Part shown: positions 42,286 through 53,400 of the stretch, piece by piece
Position numbering within the stretch: position 1 is the stretch's first letter
How the letters are laid out: the number at the start of each line of letters is the position of its first letter
NCBI RefSeq assembly: GCF_000002995.4
Contig: NW_025062477.1
Span: forward strand, 2,684,001 to 2,748,000
Direction of reading: 5' to 3'
DNA length: 64,000 nt
Source of the DNA: Brugia malayi
Taxonomy: Eukaryota; Nematoda; Chromadorea; Rhabditida; Onchocercidae
Program-made: the position numbers and the translations under genes
Notes under the pieces: generated by a model
Seen by the model: the letters and a program-made list of their open reading frames with translations, nothing else
The model's database searches: none
What the model was told of the DNA's origin: nothing

Positions 42286-43368
42286 TCATTTGTCTCCTGA
42301 TAGCACTACAGAATTTGCTAAAAAATTTAACCCATAACATTTAGCGCATTTAGCGCATGTTTTATTCATACAACAATGATGTCCGTTAAATTCGGTAAGC
42401 GGTAAATGTATACTACAACAATTGACACTACACTACCAACAAATATTAGAAGATAATAAATGAAGGGAGTAATTAACATAGCATACTGTTTGTTAATTAC
42501 TTTAACCTTAACCTGTTTCGCTTCTCTTTTATCAAAATCATTACAGAAGACTGGAAGAATAGATGTAAAGCTGTAAAAATGACTAAATTAATTTTCCTTT
42601 TACTTTTATTACCGTAAAGAAAATTTTTTTTTTGTAATAAAAATTGTCTAGAAATTAATGGTATGACCAAAATTAAAGTTAAATTTTTTTGTTAAAAAGA
42701 TATTTAATAATTAAACAATAATAACGGAAGAAATCAACATTGATATCATTTTAATATTAACTACAACTAATTAACTGTTGTAGGATAAGTCTAGTTCTGC
42801 AACATTTGCGTTGATAAGATAAATAAAGTTAAATTAGAATTTTAAATTAATAAATACTACTGATATAAAATTTATGATATCACTTAACTTCTGTCTTCAT
42901 TTTCTTCCTCTTTTATTTTTTTAAATAAGTAATCTCAAAGATTAATATTGTTTTATCATTTCCTGTCTAACATTATTAGTAATCTAAAGATGTATTATGA
43001 ATAATAAATAATTTAATTTTAATTATAACATTTATAAGAGACTAAAATTTTTCTAAAAATTTAAACATTTCTTTTCTGAAAAAAAAATGAAATTTTTTTA
43101 AAAAAAAAAAAAAAAGAAAAAGGAAGTATATCCTGATAAGAAAAAGTGTAGACTGATTGATATTTATGAATATCATTCTATAAGTACAAACATTTGATTG
43201 AAATGGAAGTATGACATTCTCGATAATAAATCATTCGTATCGATAAAGAGCTCACATAGTGGGTGTAAAAAACAGGAAAAGAAAATGAAGTAATTTTGCT
43301 ATGATATACAAGCATCTTCCACCAATTACATAACTACTTCTACTCTTCTTTTTGCTCCACCTTTCCAT
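42286..43368 (-). CDS. Candidate small cysteine-rich secreted or membrane protein
   Basis: Three-exon model on the minus strand: 43256..43368, 42513..42570, 42286..42432; 105 residues with consistent phases (2, then 0). Exon 1 has a basic start (MERWSKKKSRSS) and a hydrophobic stretch YIIAKLLHFLFLFF, like a signal or signal-anchor. Exon 2 encodes FTSILPVFCNDFDKREAKQ. Exon 3 is strikingly cysteine-rich: CSVNCCSIHL, then HHCCMNKTCAKCAKCYG, eight Cys within 32 residues, and ends at TGA. Donors GTGAGC and GTTAAG and acceptors TTTTTACAG and TTGGTAG are acceptable. Exons 2-3 are the stronger part; exon 1 is inferred from phase and hydrophobicity. No family recognised. Confidence 0.42.
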
Positions 43369-45845
43369 TTCTTTTTATTTCAAATTAAATTTATTTCCGT
43401 ATTTTTCTACTCTTAATTTCAAATTTTTGGAATTTCTTTAAAAAAGAAAATTTTTTCTTTTTTTTTTTTAGTTGATATAATATATGAATAAACAAATTTC
43501 TTTTACAATAATCTATCATATAAAGTGCAATAAACTATAATCTGAATTATATATACTTCTGCACCATGAAATGAAATAATAAAAGTTTACTTTGTTTTGT
43601 CTATCATTGTGTCATTTCCAAATTTATATAAGTATGATTAAAAAAAAAAAAAAAAAAATTGAAATTAAAATGTTTTTCAAATTAAATTATGACAATTCTA
43701 CCGTAATTTATCAATAGTTTTTCCTGTTTTTACCTGAAAATTCTTGTCAAGAATGGAAAAAAAAATAGTGTAAACTAGCAGCTTTATCGTTCTTTTTTTC
43801 TTAAATTAAAGTAAGACTGATGATTATGTAACAAAAACTAACAAGATATAACTTTGTGAACAAATAATTAAATTTTTACTTAATAATTAAAAAAATCAAA
43901 TCAGTTAATCAATCGTACAAATTGAAAAAAACTAGCAGAAAAGAATATTTAAATAATGGTGATAAAACAGTGATATTGTCTCATTCCATGACGACAAGCA
44001 AATTATAAGTAAAGTTTAAATAAATGATGGCAGTCATACAAAATTATTAGTCTCTTTCCACCATAATTTTAGAAATTCATTTTGATAAAAAATTGAAATT
44101 TACATCAAATTAACATAAGAAAAATTAGAAAAGAGTGAAAATGCTATTGGAATCTGATCATTATAAGAATAAAAAAAATTTTTTTTTGGTTATAGTTTTA
44201 TTAATTTTAATGATTTTAAGATTCTATCTATTAATTAATGTGAAAATTATGCTAACGATAATAATAAATGATAATACTGGCAGTAGCAACATTCTGTGAC
44301 AACGGAAATGATAACACTGATAATGTTGATAATAGTTGATGTGATAATGCTACTGCAATAAGACTTTGTAAATGCTTAAATCGATCAAATCCAACCAATT
44401 AATTTAACTATTGTTTAAATTAATAATATTTCGAGATGGATAATAATAGTAATAAGAGCTCTCAACCAGTGAAGATAATGAAGATTGAATGATAAAAGAG
44501 AGTGCGTTGTTTCCTCGCAATTTTCGTCCTTTTTTCTTTTTTAGAAGAAAAAGATAAGAACTTAGAATTGTGACATAATTCGGTAACAAAGTTTAAAAGT
44601 CATTACTAATAAAATAAAATGAAAAGAAGAAAAAAATTTAACAAATGATTTGGTAGGTAATATTTACCTACAGCAAAGTATTTCAGTGGAATTAAAATAA
44701 ATGATACGGTGTCAGAGCAAACACCTTCAATAATTTCACCTGTTTTTCCTTTTATTTCTATTAAATTTAAGTCGTAGCAATATTTTTGATTTTTTGATTT
44801 TAGCCTACCAATTAAATATTTGAATAATTTGTTATTTTTGCACCTTTCCCCCTTTTTTTTTTCTTTCCACCTTCTTTAGAAAATTTTGCTAATCATTTAA
44901 ATTATTTTGCTTAACCTTTCTAAAATTATTGATATGTTTTTGTAATTCTTGTTGACCAATAATTTTTATTTAGACATATATTTCTTCTCATTTTTTTTAA
45001 AAAAAAATAATTATTGTATTGTTTATTAACAAATTTTTGTTTATCATAATTGCTGTTTGTTTATGATTTTATTGTTTCTTTTTTTTTTATTAGAATAAAC
45101 AAAATTCACTTACTCATTTAATTATATTATATTTCTCAATAAAATTAATTACCTAAATTGTGTACATAGCCATTAATAGTTAGATGCTATTTATCATGAT
45201 AACTAATTCATCTATCATTGGAAGTGATAAGATAGTTTAATACAAAATTAAGCACAAAAAATTGGCTGAAGGTAAATGAATGATAATTCATCTAACCACT
45301 GATTATTTAACATTTTAATTTAGAGAAAGAAATTAATTGTAATTTCAGATCAAATAATATTAATCCTACCACCTATCATTTATCAGTTAAATTTCACAAT
45401 ATACTAAATTATTCGATTAAACAAATAAGTTTTATTGATATATCTATCTAAAATAAAGCTAAAGCTTATCAACCTATATCTGGGAGTTCTTATCTCCTCC
45501 TAATACATGCATTTACTATAAAACAAAGCAGCTATTTAAAATGATAAATGTTAAAGAAGCGAAATATCTTCTGTCAAATTTTCTCATAACTTGTAGCTTT
45601 TATTTATAATTTTGAAAAACTTGGCAAAAACAACCTCTCTATGGGAAGTGAGAATGACGGGTAGGGTTGAAATGATAGAGGTATGGGGACGGGGAGGGGA
45701 AATAGAAGAGTGATAGCTTCCGAGAAATGCTATATTATTTATTTCTCCACTGTACCTCTGTAAAAACAGGTTCCGATAGAATGAACAAATTCTCATAAAA
45801 GCAGTCTGAAGTGCAAAATGCAAGAAAAGAATCAGAGATGAGCAC

Positions 45846-45898
45846 GGGGGATGGGGGGGGGGGGGGGAGGACAGGGGACAGGGGACAGGAGAGGAGGG
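45846..45898 (+). other. G-run island, potential G-quadruplex
   Basis: In otherwise AT-rich DNA there is a run of 15 G at 45853-45867, flanked by GGGGG and followed by two GGGGACA units and further GG/GGG runs. It has more than four G-tracts with short loops on the plus strand. The plus strand 45640-45700 is also purine-rich with GGGG tracts. Confidence 0.7.
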
Positions 45899-47249
45899 AC
45901 AGGAATAAGAGAGAAATTGAAAATGTATGATGGCTTCGAGGTAACGCAATTTTTGGATTGTCACATCCTACATCAAATGCTACTAATAATACTTTCTTAA
46001 TAATTAAATATTCGTGACAAATGATGAAATTCAAATGAGAAAAAAATTTTAAAAAAATGTCATTGATAGAGAAAAAAGAAAAAAATCAAAGAGGAAATTA
46101 GTTAAAGCATATAATTTTCTTTTTTTTTTTCTTCAAAATGATAACAATAGCAAGTTTTTCAACTAAATCAAATAGTAAATGAAATTTTCTGCTTTTCTTA
46201 TGCAATGTTAGAGTTTAAACAAATCAAAGTTTCTTAAATTCAAAAGTTTTAATAAAATATTTTATGAAACATGTGATAGAATTAATTAAATTTAATAATT
46301 ACCATGGTTTTCTTTTTTTTTTTTTTTATAAATGAATCAATTCTTTATTTATTACATTAAATTTTTCATAAAATTATATCAATTCAAAAAATTGAATTAA
46401 TTAATCAAATTGACTAAATTGAATTAATTTAATGAACTATTTTTATAGTATGCCTGAATGCTTTATCAGGAAAATTTGAAAAATTTCAGGCAATAAAATT
46501 TCTAAAAAATTTCAAATTTACCAAGAAATCATCTAAAACTCATCAGAAACTTCTTGTAAAAAAAAAAAAAAAAGTTGGATGAAAAAACTAAAAATTTCAA
46601 ATGTTTTTTAAAATATTCTTTTCAATTATTAAATTTAATGCATCTGAAAGAGTTCATTTAACACTTTCACTTTTCATCTAAGATCGCATTAGTAATTCTT
46701 GTAGGTAAAATATTTTTGAAATAAAAGGTTTGAAAAATGTTTGAGTGATAATGATCTCTTAGGTCATTTCCGCCTGTGCTTTTTTTTTTTTTATTAAATT
46801 GACATGAAAAGTTCAAAAAAAGTTTTGCTTTCCTTTTTTTTTTTTTTGTATGAAACGTTGCAAAATCAACTTTAAGCCAGTTTTCAAATAAATTCCAATA
46901 TATTTACTCTAAAATTAGTTCTGCAAAAATAAATCATATTTTTCTCCATGAAAATAAAATTTTTTTTTTTTTTTTTGATTGTTAAACTTAGTTTTTAACT
47001 CTTTCACTGATTAATAATAAATCAAATTTATGTAAGCTATAATAGATTACAGGAAAAAAAAAGGATTGGATGATAATATTTTTTAGAAAAAAAAAAAAAA
47101 AAAAAAAAAAACTATAAATGAAATTAATTTTACTAAATCTTAAACTATTCCAAAACTGTCGAAATATCTTACAGAATTCATCATATATACAAGTGAAAAG
47201 TAAGGAGTTTCAACAAATATGAAATTAGTCACATAATAATAGTAATAAA

Positions 47250-47534
47250 TAACTAATTAATTATTGTAATAACATAATAATAATAAATAGTTAGTAACAA
47301 TAATAATATCATTCATTATTAGCATTATTTGTCAACTATTTCATAAATAAAAGCATCAAAAATAACAAATAATAATAATAATAATAATAATAATAGTAAT
47401 AACAACAATAATAATATAACTAATTAATTATTGTAATAACATAATAATAATAAATAGTTAGTAACAATAATAATATCATTCATTATTAGCATTATTTGTC
47501 AACTATTTCATAAATAAAAGCATCAAAAATAACA

Positions 47535-47565
<31 letters not shown>

Positions 47566-48196
47566 GTAATAACAACAATAATAATATAACTAATTAATTA
47601 TTGTAATAACATAATAATAATAAATAGTTAGTAACAATAATAATATCATTCATTATTAGCATTATTTGTCAACTATTTCATAAATAAAAGCATCAAAAAT
47701 AACAAATAATAATAATAATAATAATAGTAATAACAACAATAATAATAATATAACTAATTAATTATTGTAATAACATAATAATAATAAATAGTTAGTAACA
47801 ATAATAATATCATTCATTATTAGCATTATTTGTCAACTATTTCATAAATAAAAGCATCAAAAATAACAAATAATAATAATAATAATAATAGTAATAACAA
47901 CAATAATAATAATATAACTAATTAATTATTGTAATAACATAATAATAATAAATAGTTAGTAACAATAATAATATCATTCATTATTAGCATTATTTGTCAA
48001 CTATTTCATAAATAAAAGCATCAAAAATAACAAATAATAATAATAATAATAATAGTAATAACAACAATAATAATAATATAACTAATTAATTATTGTAATA
48101 ACATAATAATAATAAATAGTTAGTAACAATAATAATATCATTCATTATTAGCATTATTTGTCAACTATTTCATAAATAAAAGCATCAAAAATAGCA

Positions 48197-48243
<47 letters not shown>
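47250..48243. repeat. Tandem satellite, six units of about 164-170 bp with nested (AAT)n
   Basis: Units begin at 47250, 47417, 47587, 47751, 47915 and 48079, marked by TAACTAATTAATTATTG. The spacings are 167, 170, 164, 164 and 164. The non-microsatellite part of each unit looks almost identical between copies; length differences come from the number of AAT steps. The array runs into a longer pure (AAT)n at about 48197-48265. Confidence 0.92.
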
Positions 48244-48267
<24 letters not shown>

Positions 48268-49103
48268 TAATAATAGTAAATAATAATAGCAGGATGCTCA
48301 TTTATGATAAAAATAAAATATATTTATTACATTGTTTTTTATTTGCTTTATTTTTTTTTTTTTCTTGTCTTTTCATGTTTTTCTCATTTATGAAACATTT
48401 AACAAATACTACTAACAACGAATGAAGTAAGAAGAGAAGACAAAATTATGACATACTGATAGGTAATATACTAATAAACTTCTTATCAGCACTATTTGAT
48501 TTCTATTCTAATTTATTTCTGTTGTCTGTGAGAAAAAAACCGGTAATATTTGTAAGAAATAACCTGCACCAATCAACAATTAAATAATATATTATTGCTA
48601 ATGAAAATCAGCAAATATTTCTTCTTCTTCTCCTTCACTCATTCATTCATTCATTAATGTGTAAAAATTGTTACCATAAGAAAATATCAATGCAAAAGAA
48701 TTGTTTAAAATTTCCTTCAATAATTAATATATACTTTTGTTACTTTCAATAAGTGTATGATGAATGAAAAATTAAAATTAATGAAAAAAATATGTTTTAT
48801 CTAAATTTTCAATTTTCATCGTTTTTCTTCTTTTTATTTTATTGATAGATAAAAAAAAAAAAATTATTTGTTTATATGTGTGCAATTTTTAAATACATTT
48901 GAATAATTTATTTGTCGGAATGAGAAAATGTCAACATTATCATCATTTATCATTGATAAGCTAGTATAAATTACACATAAGAATTAGATAAAAAAAAAAA
49001 AAAGAAAGAAAAAACAATAAATTATATGAAATTAGAAAGGAAGGCATTAGAAAGATGCCATCTTTTTTTTTTTTTTTTTTTTTTTTTACTGCTGCCATCC
49101 TGT

Positions 49104-50245
49104 TTAGTGGTACCAGAAAAATTGTTTAGCTTTCCTTTTATCCTGAAATTCATTTTAAAATAAGCCCTATTTCATGATACAATTGTCCCTTAATTGACAA
49201 CTAATTCTTTTTTTAACTTCTACAGAGATCTCTTTTTTATCACTTAGCGAATAAAAAACATTTGAATAAGTTGAACAGTTTCAAACAATTAATCAATTCA
49301 TAAATCAAAAATGAAAATAATACAATTTCGAAATTTCAAATCAATTAGAGATTAAAATAAATTAATTAAAAGAAAAAGCTGAGTTCCAATTTTAATTGAA
49401 TCTTGCTCATTTGAAATCTATTTCAGTTGTAACTTATTGTCAGAAGAACACAGCAATCCTTTTTCACTTCAATAAATCATGCTGACAAGCAAATTAATGA
49501 ATTAAAAATGGTAATATAAAATAGTATTTGGAGCACTATTTTTAGAATACACAACTCATTAAAGCAATCCCAAATTAGATCCTACCTTTATTGAAATATT
49601 TTTGCTTATCTTTTTGACCATATAATTATTTGCATACACAATAAGATTGATTAAATTTCGATCCCATTTTTTAAACATTTGATATATGTCAGGGAAATGA
49701 TAATAATAGTGATGATGATAATGATTGATAGTGTGAGCAAGATCATTCAAATCATAAAATGACTGAAAAATTTTAAAAAATAAGATTTATCAATTTTTTC
49801 TTCCTTTTATAAAATACTCACAAATAATTGAATCGTTCAAACAATTTGAACAAATTCAGATTTGCATAAAATTTGAGTTAAAGTGAGAGGGGAAAAAAAA
49901 AAAGAAGATAAGAATGTCCTTTGACATCCTTTGATAACATTTCCCGATCACAGTCAAAATAGTTCATACAAAAGGATGCAAACAAATTATATTTCATCAA
50001 GTAAAATAAATGAAATTTGAGAGTTATATTAGTGTAAAAAATATATGTAAAAATCTAATCTAAATTGACTTTTCCAAAAGCTCAAATTGTATCTAAGTAA
50101 TGAGAGTATCTAAGTAATGACAATTTTATCATTTTAGAATAATTAAGACTCAAAAGTAATATCTTTTTGGTACTACTACCGCTTATTACTTACAGCAATA
50201 GCTATTTTAAAAAAAAGAGAAATTTGATAATAAATATAAATACAT
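49104..50245 (-). CDS. Candidate short secreted-peptide gene, first exon frameshifted or wrong
   Basis: Minus-strand chain: 49586..49762 (59 open codons between AATTTTTCAG and GTAGGA) and 49104..49142 (after GAATTTCAG, ending TAA), both phase 0. They encode SFYDLNDLAHTINHYHHHYY, a Lys-rich helix-like segment, and an end of KDKRKAKQFFWYH. Upstream, a strong donor GTAAGTAA sits at 50195 and below, preceded by ATG at 50245 and a signal-peptide-like reading (MYLYLLSNFSFF), but a run of eight T shifts the frame before the donor. So either the first exon is elsewhere, the T-run count is wrong, or this is a pseudogene. No family recognised. Confidence 0.28.
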
Positions 50246-50286
50246 GTCTGTCAGTGTGTGTGTATGTATACGTATATGTGTATGTA

Positions 50287-50351
<65 letters not shown>

Positions 50352-50485
50352 TTATTCATTCAAACACGTCCAAGCATTGTTATAAATAATTAAATATATT
50401 AATATCAGAGTAAAAAAAAAGTGGTTATTTTATGACAATAAAATTCAATCCATGCAATAAGGCACGAAAGTATTTTCATAGATGG
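50246..50485. repeat. TG/TATG microsatellite downstream of the TEP gene
   Basis: (TG)n with interspersed TATG at about 50253-50350, followed by the 3' flank of the thioester-protein gene. Confidence 0.85.
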
Positions 50486-53400
50486 TTATGGCCTAACAAT
50501 TGAAATAAGTAAAGCAAACAGGATGATAACATGCAATTTGGTACCACTAATAATTGAAGAGGCTTCAGCCCGCACTGATAAAATACCTGCACTCTTTTCG
50601 TTGGCCTCAACTGCTGGCCAACATTCCGGACAAGCATCTTGCAACGATCTCGTCTGCTTAGCCGTATAGGTTGTCTTCACCTGTAACATTAACTGGATTG
50701 GAATATAAATTATGAACATCATATTGAATTCCTTTTTTTCATTTTAAATTAATAACAAAAACATTTTAAACTTAAAAGTTAATTAATTAGTCGAATTTTC
50801 AATTATCCTTTTTATAAGAAATACAGTGAATGATAATGTATTTGTTAAACATTTGTGATACATACGATTGCATTACATTTTATAAAGACAATATTATTAT
50901 AACTTTGCGAAAAGCAAAGATCAATAATGGTTTCCCATCATAAGCAATACCTGTTGTTCGGGATCATAATAGTCAAAGAGGACAACTTGTGCAGGTTTTT
51001 GTTCTGATATCTGATAAACCATATCACTGTACAATGAGAGACATACCGGTGTTGAACCAATCTACAACATGCAACATTTTCTATGTTGATGAAATTAAAA
51101 TAAAGAAAAATGATGAAAAATATTCCCTGTACTGCTAATAATAACAAGTAATTATTCTTTCTTAAGAGGAAAAAAGTGGATCATATAGTCAGCTTTATCA
51201 GATATGTGAGAAAGTCTAGTGGAATAAACAAAAAAAAAAAAAAAAAAATGTTGAATTAAAAAAAAAAAAGCAGTTTAATATTTAAGAAGAAAGTAAAAAA
51301 AGAAAAATCTAATAATAACTAATAGTTCTTATCATAGACTTCATTTCATTGTTTAAATTTTTCGACAAATGTTAATTTTATACAGGATTGAAGTATAAGT
51401 TCATCCTTGTATCCTCTTTGTCCAATTCAGCTCTTTGCAAATCGCTAATATCCATAAGATTGTCAAGTTGATCACCATCAAATCGAAATCCTGATAAGGC
51501 ATCTACTTCAGCAACTGCCATATTAGAACGTGAATCTAGCTTGGTGTAACTGAAAGAGAAAAGTATTATAATTAAATTAATAGATGATAATCAAATTTAG
51601 TAAATAATAATCAAATTTAATAAATGATAATCCGGTTAATAGATGATAATTTAAAAGTATTAGGAAATTTTTATAATCAGAAAAGATAAGAAAATATCTA
51701 AAATTAAAATTACTTGCAACATAAGTCGAGCTGTAATCGATTGCCACTATGCAATTCACGAACTTCCTTTGTACAATAAAACGGAAGATCATCTCTCATT
51801 GTGGTACGATGATATGAATATTGCAGTTGTGCAAGAACAATGCCATTACCTCGAGCATTCAATTCTAATCCTTCGTCCAAATTTGTCAACTACAAACAGA
51901 CATTAATTCCTTTTCTTTTCTATTCATAAAAGATGATAAGAAGTAGAACACATATGTAGCGTTTTAAATTAAATAAAATGATTTGAACATATTAAAAATT
52001 AAAATTTATTTAAAAAAGTACAATAATCATATAAAGTAAACTGTCAGAAAAGAGATTCATGTTTCAAGACAATTAATTAAACATTAGAGAAAAAGATTAA
52101 TGGCAGTTTGGATGAGAAAAGTGAAAGATTTTCATGGGGAATTGTAGAATTGTAATGTATGAATAAGAAATTTCTCTTATAGTTACCACAGTTAATTACA
52201 GTTATCAATTATCACTATAAGTGTTGTTGCTGATGTTGTTATCATGCTATTTACTGATAATTTCTAGGAGAACAGGAATGACTGAAAGTGAGATATCACA
52301 TTAACTTTGCAGTCAGTAAATGACAGAATTTCAGATCAGTTTCATATGCAAAGCATACAGCTTTCACTAGTAGTTATATCACTATGAATTTTTTTAAATT
52401 CAAATGTTACGAAACAATTACTAAAATAAAATAAGAATTAAAATAACCTGATAACTTTGTAGTACCATAGCATTATCAGTTGTCACCTCGAAATTCTGCT
52501 TATCAGCGCCATTCATTATCATAATGCTAACGTTGAGTTGCGGTGAATAAACTTTAGCTGCATAAGCGGCCAAAGCTTGCAATGCCATTACTGTATCCTG
52601 AAATCATTGTTATTGTTTTGCAATCTCATTATTGTGTCCTAAAATCATTAGTCCTGTATTACTGTATCCTAAAATTATCATTGTCTTACAATGCCTGTAT
52701 TACTGTATCCTAAAATTATCATTGTCTTACAATGCCTGTATTACTGTATCCTAAAATTATCATTGTCTTACAATGCCTGTATTACTGTATCCTAAAATTA
52801 TCATTGTCAGTTATGAATCAAACAATAATTTCCATAATATGTATGAGATAGTCCAACCTGTGTACTACTAAAGCCACCGTATGCATTTCGTTGTGATGTA
52901 AGCCATCTCACCAAAGGAAGAGCTTTATCAGTATCATCTCTTATCATGTAAGTAAGTAAAACATAGGCTGTCATCTCAACATCTGCTGGTCTTGGTTGGT
53001 AGAAGTAATGTTGTGTATCTTTCGGCTTCTCCTGACCAATTTTCGTAGACCAGTAAACACCTTCTACAATTTTTGAAAATTAAATTTTATCATTAAAAAC
53101 ATTTCACGATAGATATTTTAAATCTTAGGAAATACTAAATGAATTCATGAATTTCATTTCATGTAATCTATATACTGTTATTTATAAATATTACAAATAA
53201 ACAAATAATTGAATTGTATTCTTGTAAGAAAATTTTCAGCTTTTTTTCCATCTATAATTATATCATTTGGTTATCAATAATGGAATCTGATAAAACTAAC
53301 CAGCATTTTCTTTTTTATGAGATTCAAGCATTTCCAATGCTTCTTCTTTTCTAGAACTATTAGCTAAATGAAATACATAGGTGACAATAGCTAATGCATA

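Larger units (their letters stand above)
43369..49103. other. AT-rich gene desert with satellite and G-run island
   Basis: 5.7 kb with no supported gene. It holds homopolymers, (AAT)n, a tandem satellite at 47250-48243, a G-rich island at 45840-45900 and many GATA motifs. Long open frames around 45584-46034 are translations of the C-rich complement of the G island. Confidence 0.6.

Noticed and set aside
44651..44738. Open minus-strand stretch between AAAAACAG and GTAAAT encoding GEIIEGVCSDTVSFILIPLK
   Set aside because: Looks like an internal exon, but no phase-compatible neighbour exon was found on either side, so it may be chance.
45584..46034. Two long minus-strand open frames rich in Pro/Ser/Cys
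   Set aside because: They overlap each other in different frames and are driven by the C-rich complement of the G-run island; no splice context or family similarity.
40794..50485. CRISPR array, tRNA genes or bacterial (Wolbachia) insert
   Set aside because: Repeats are satellite-like without unique spacers; no clear tRNA T-loop motif and no bacterial-type coding frame were seen anywhere in the window.
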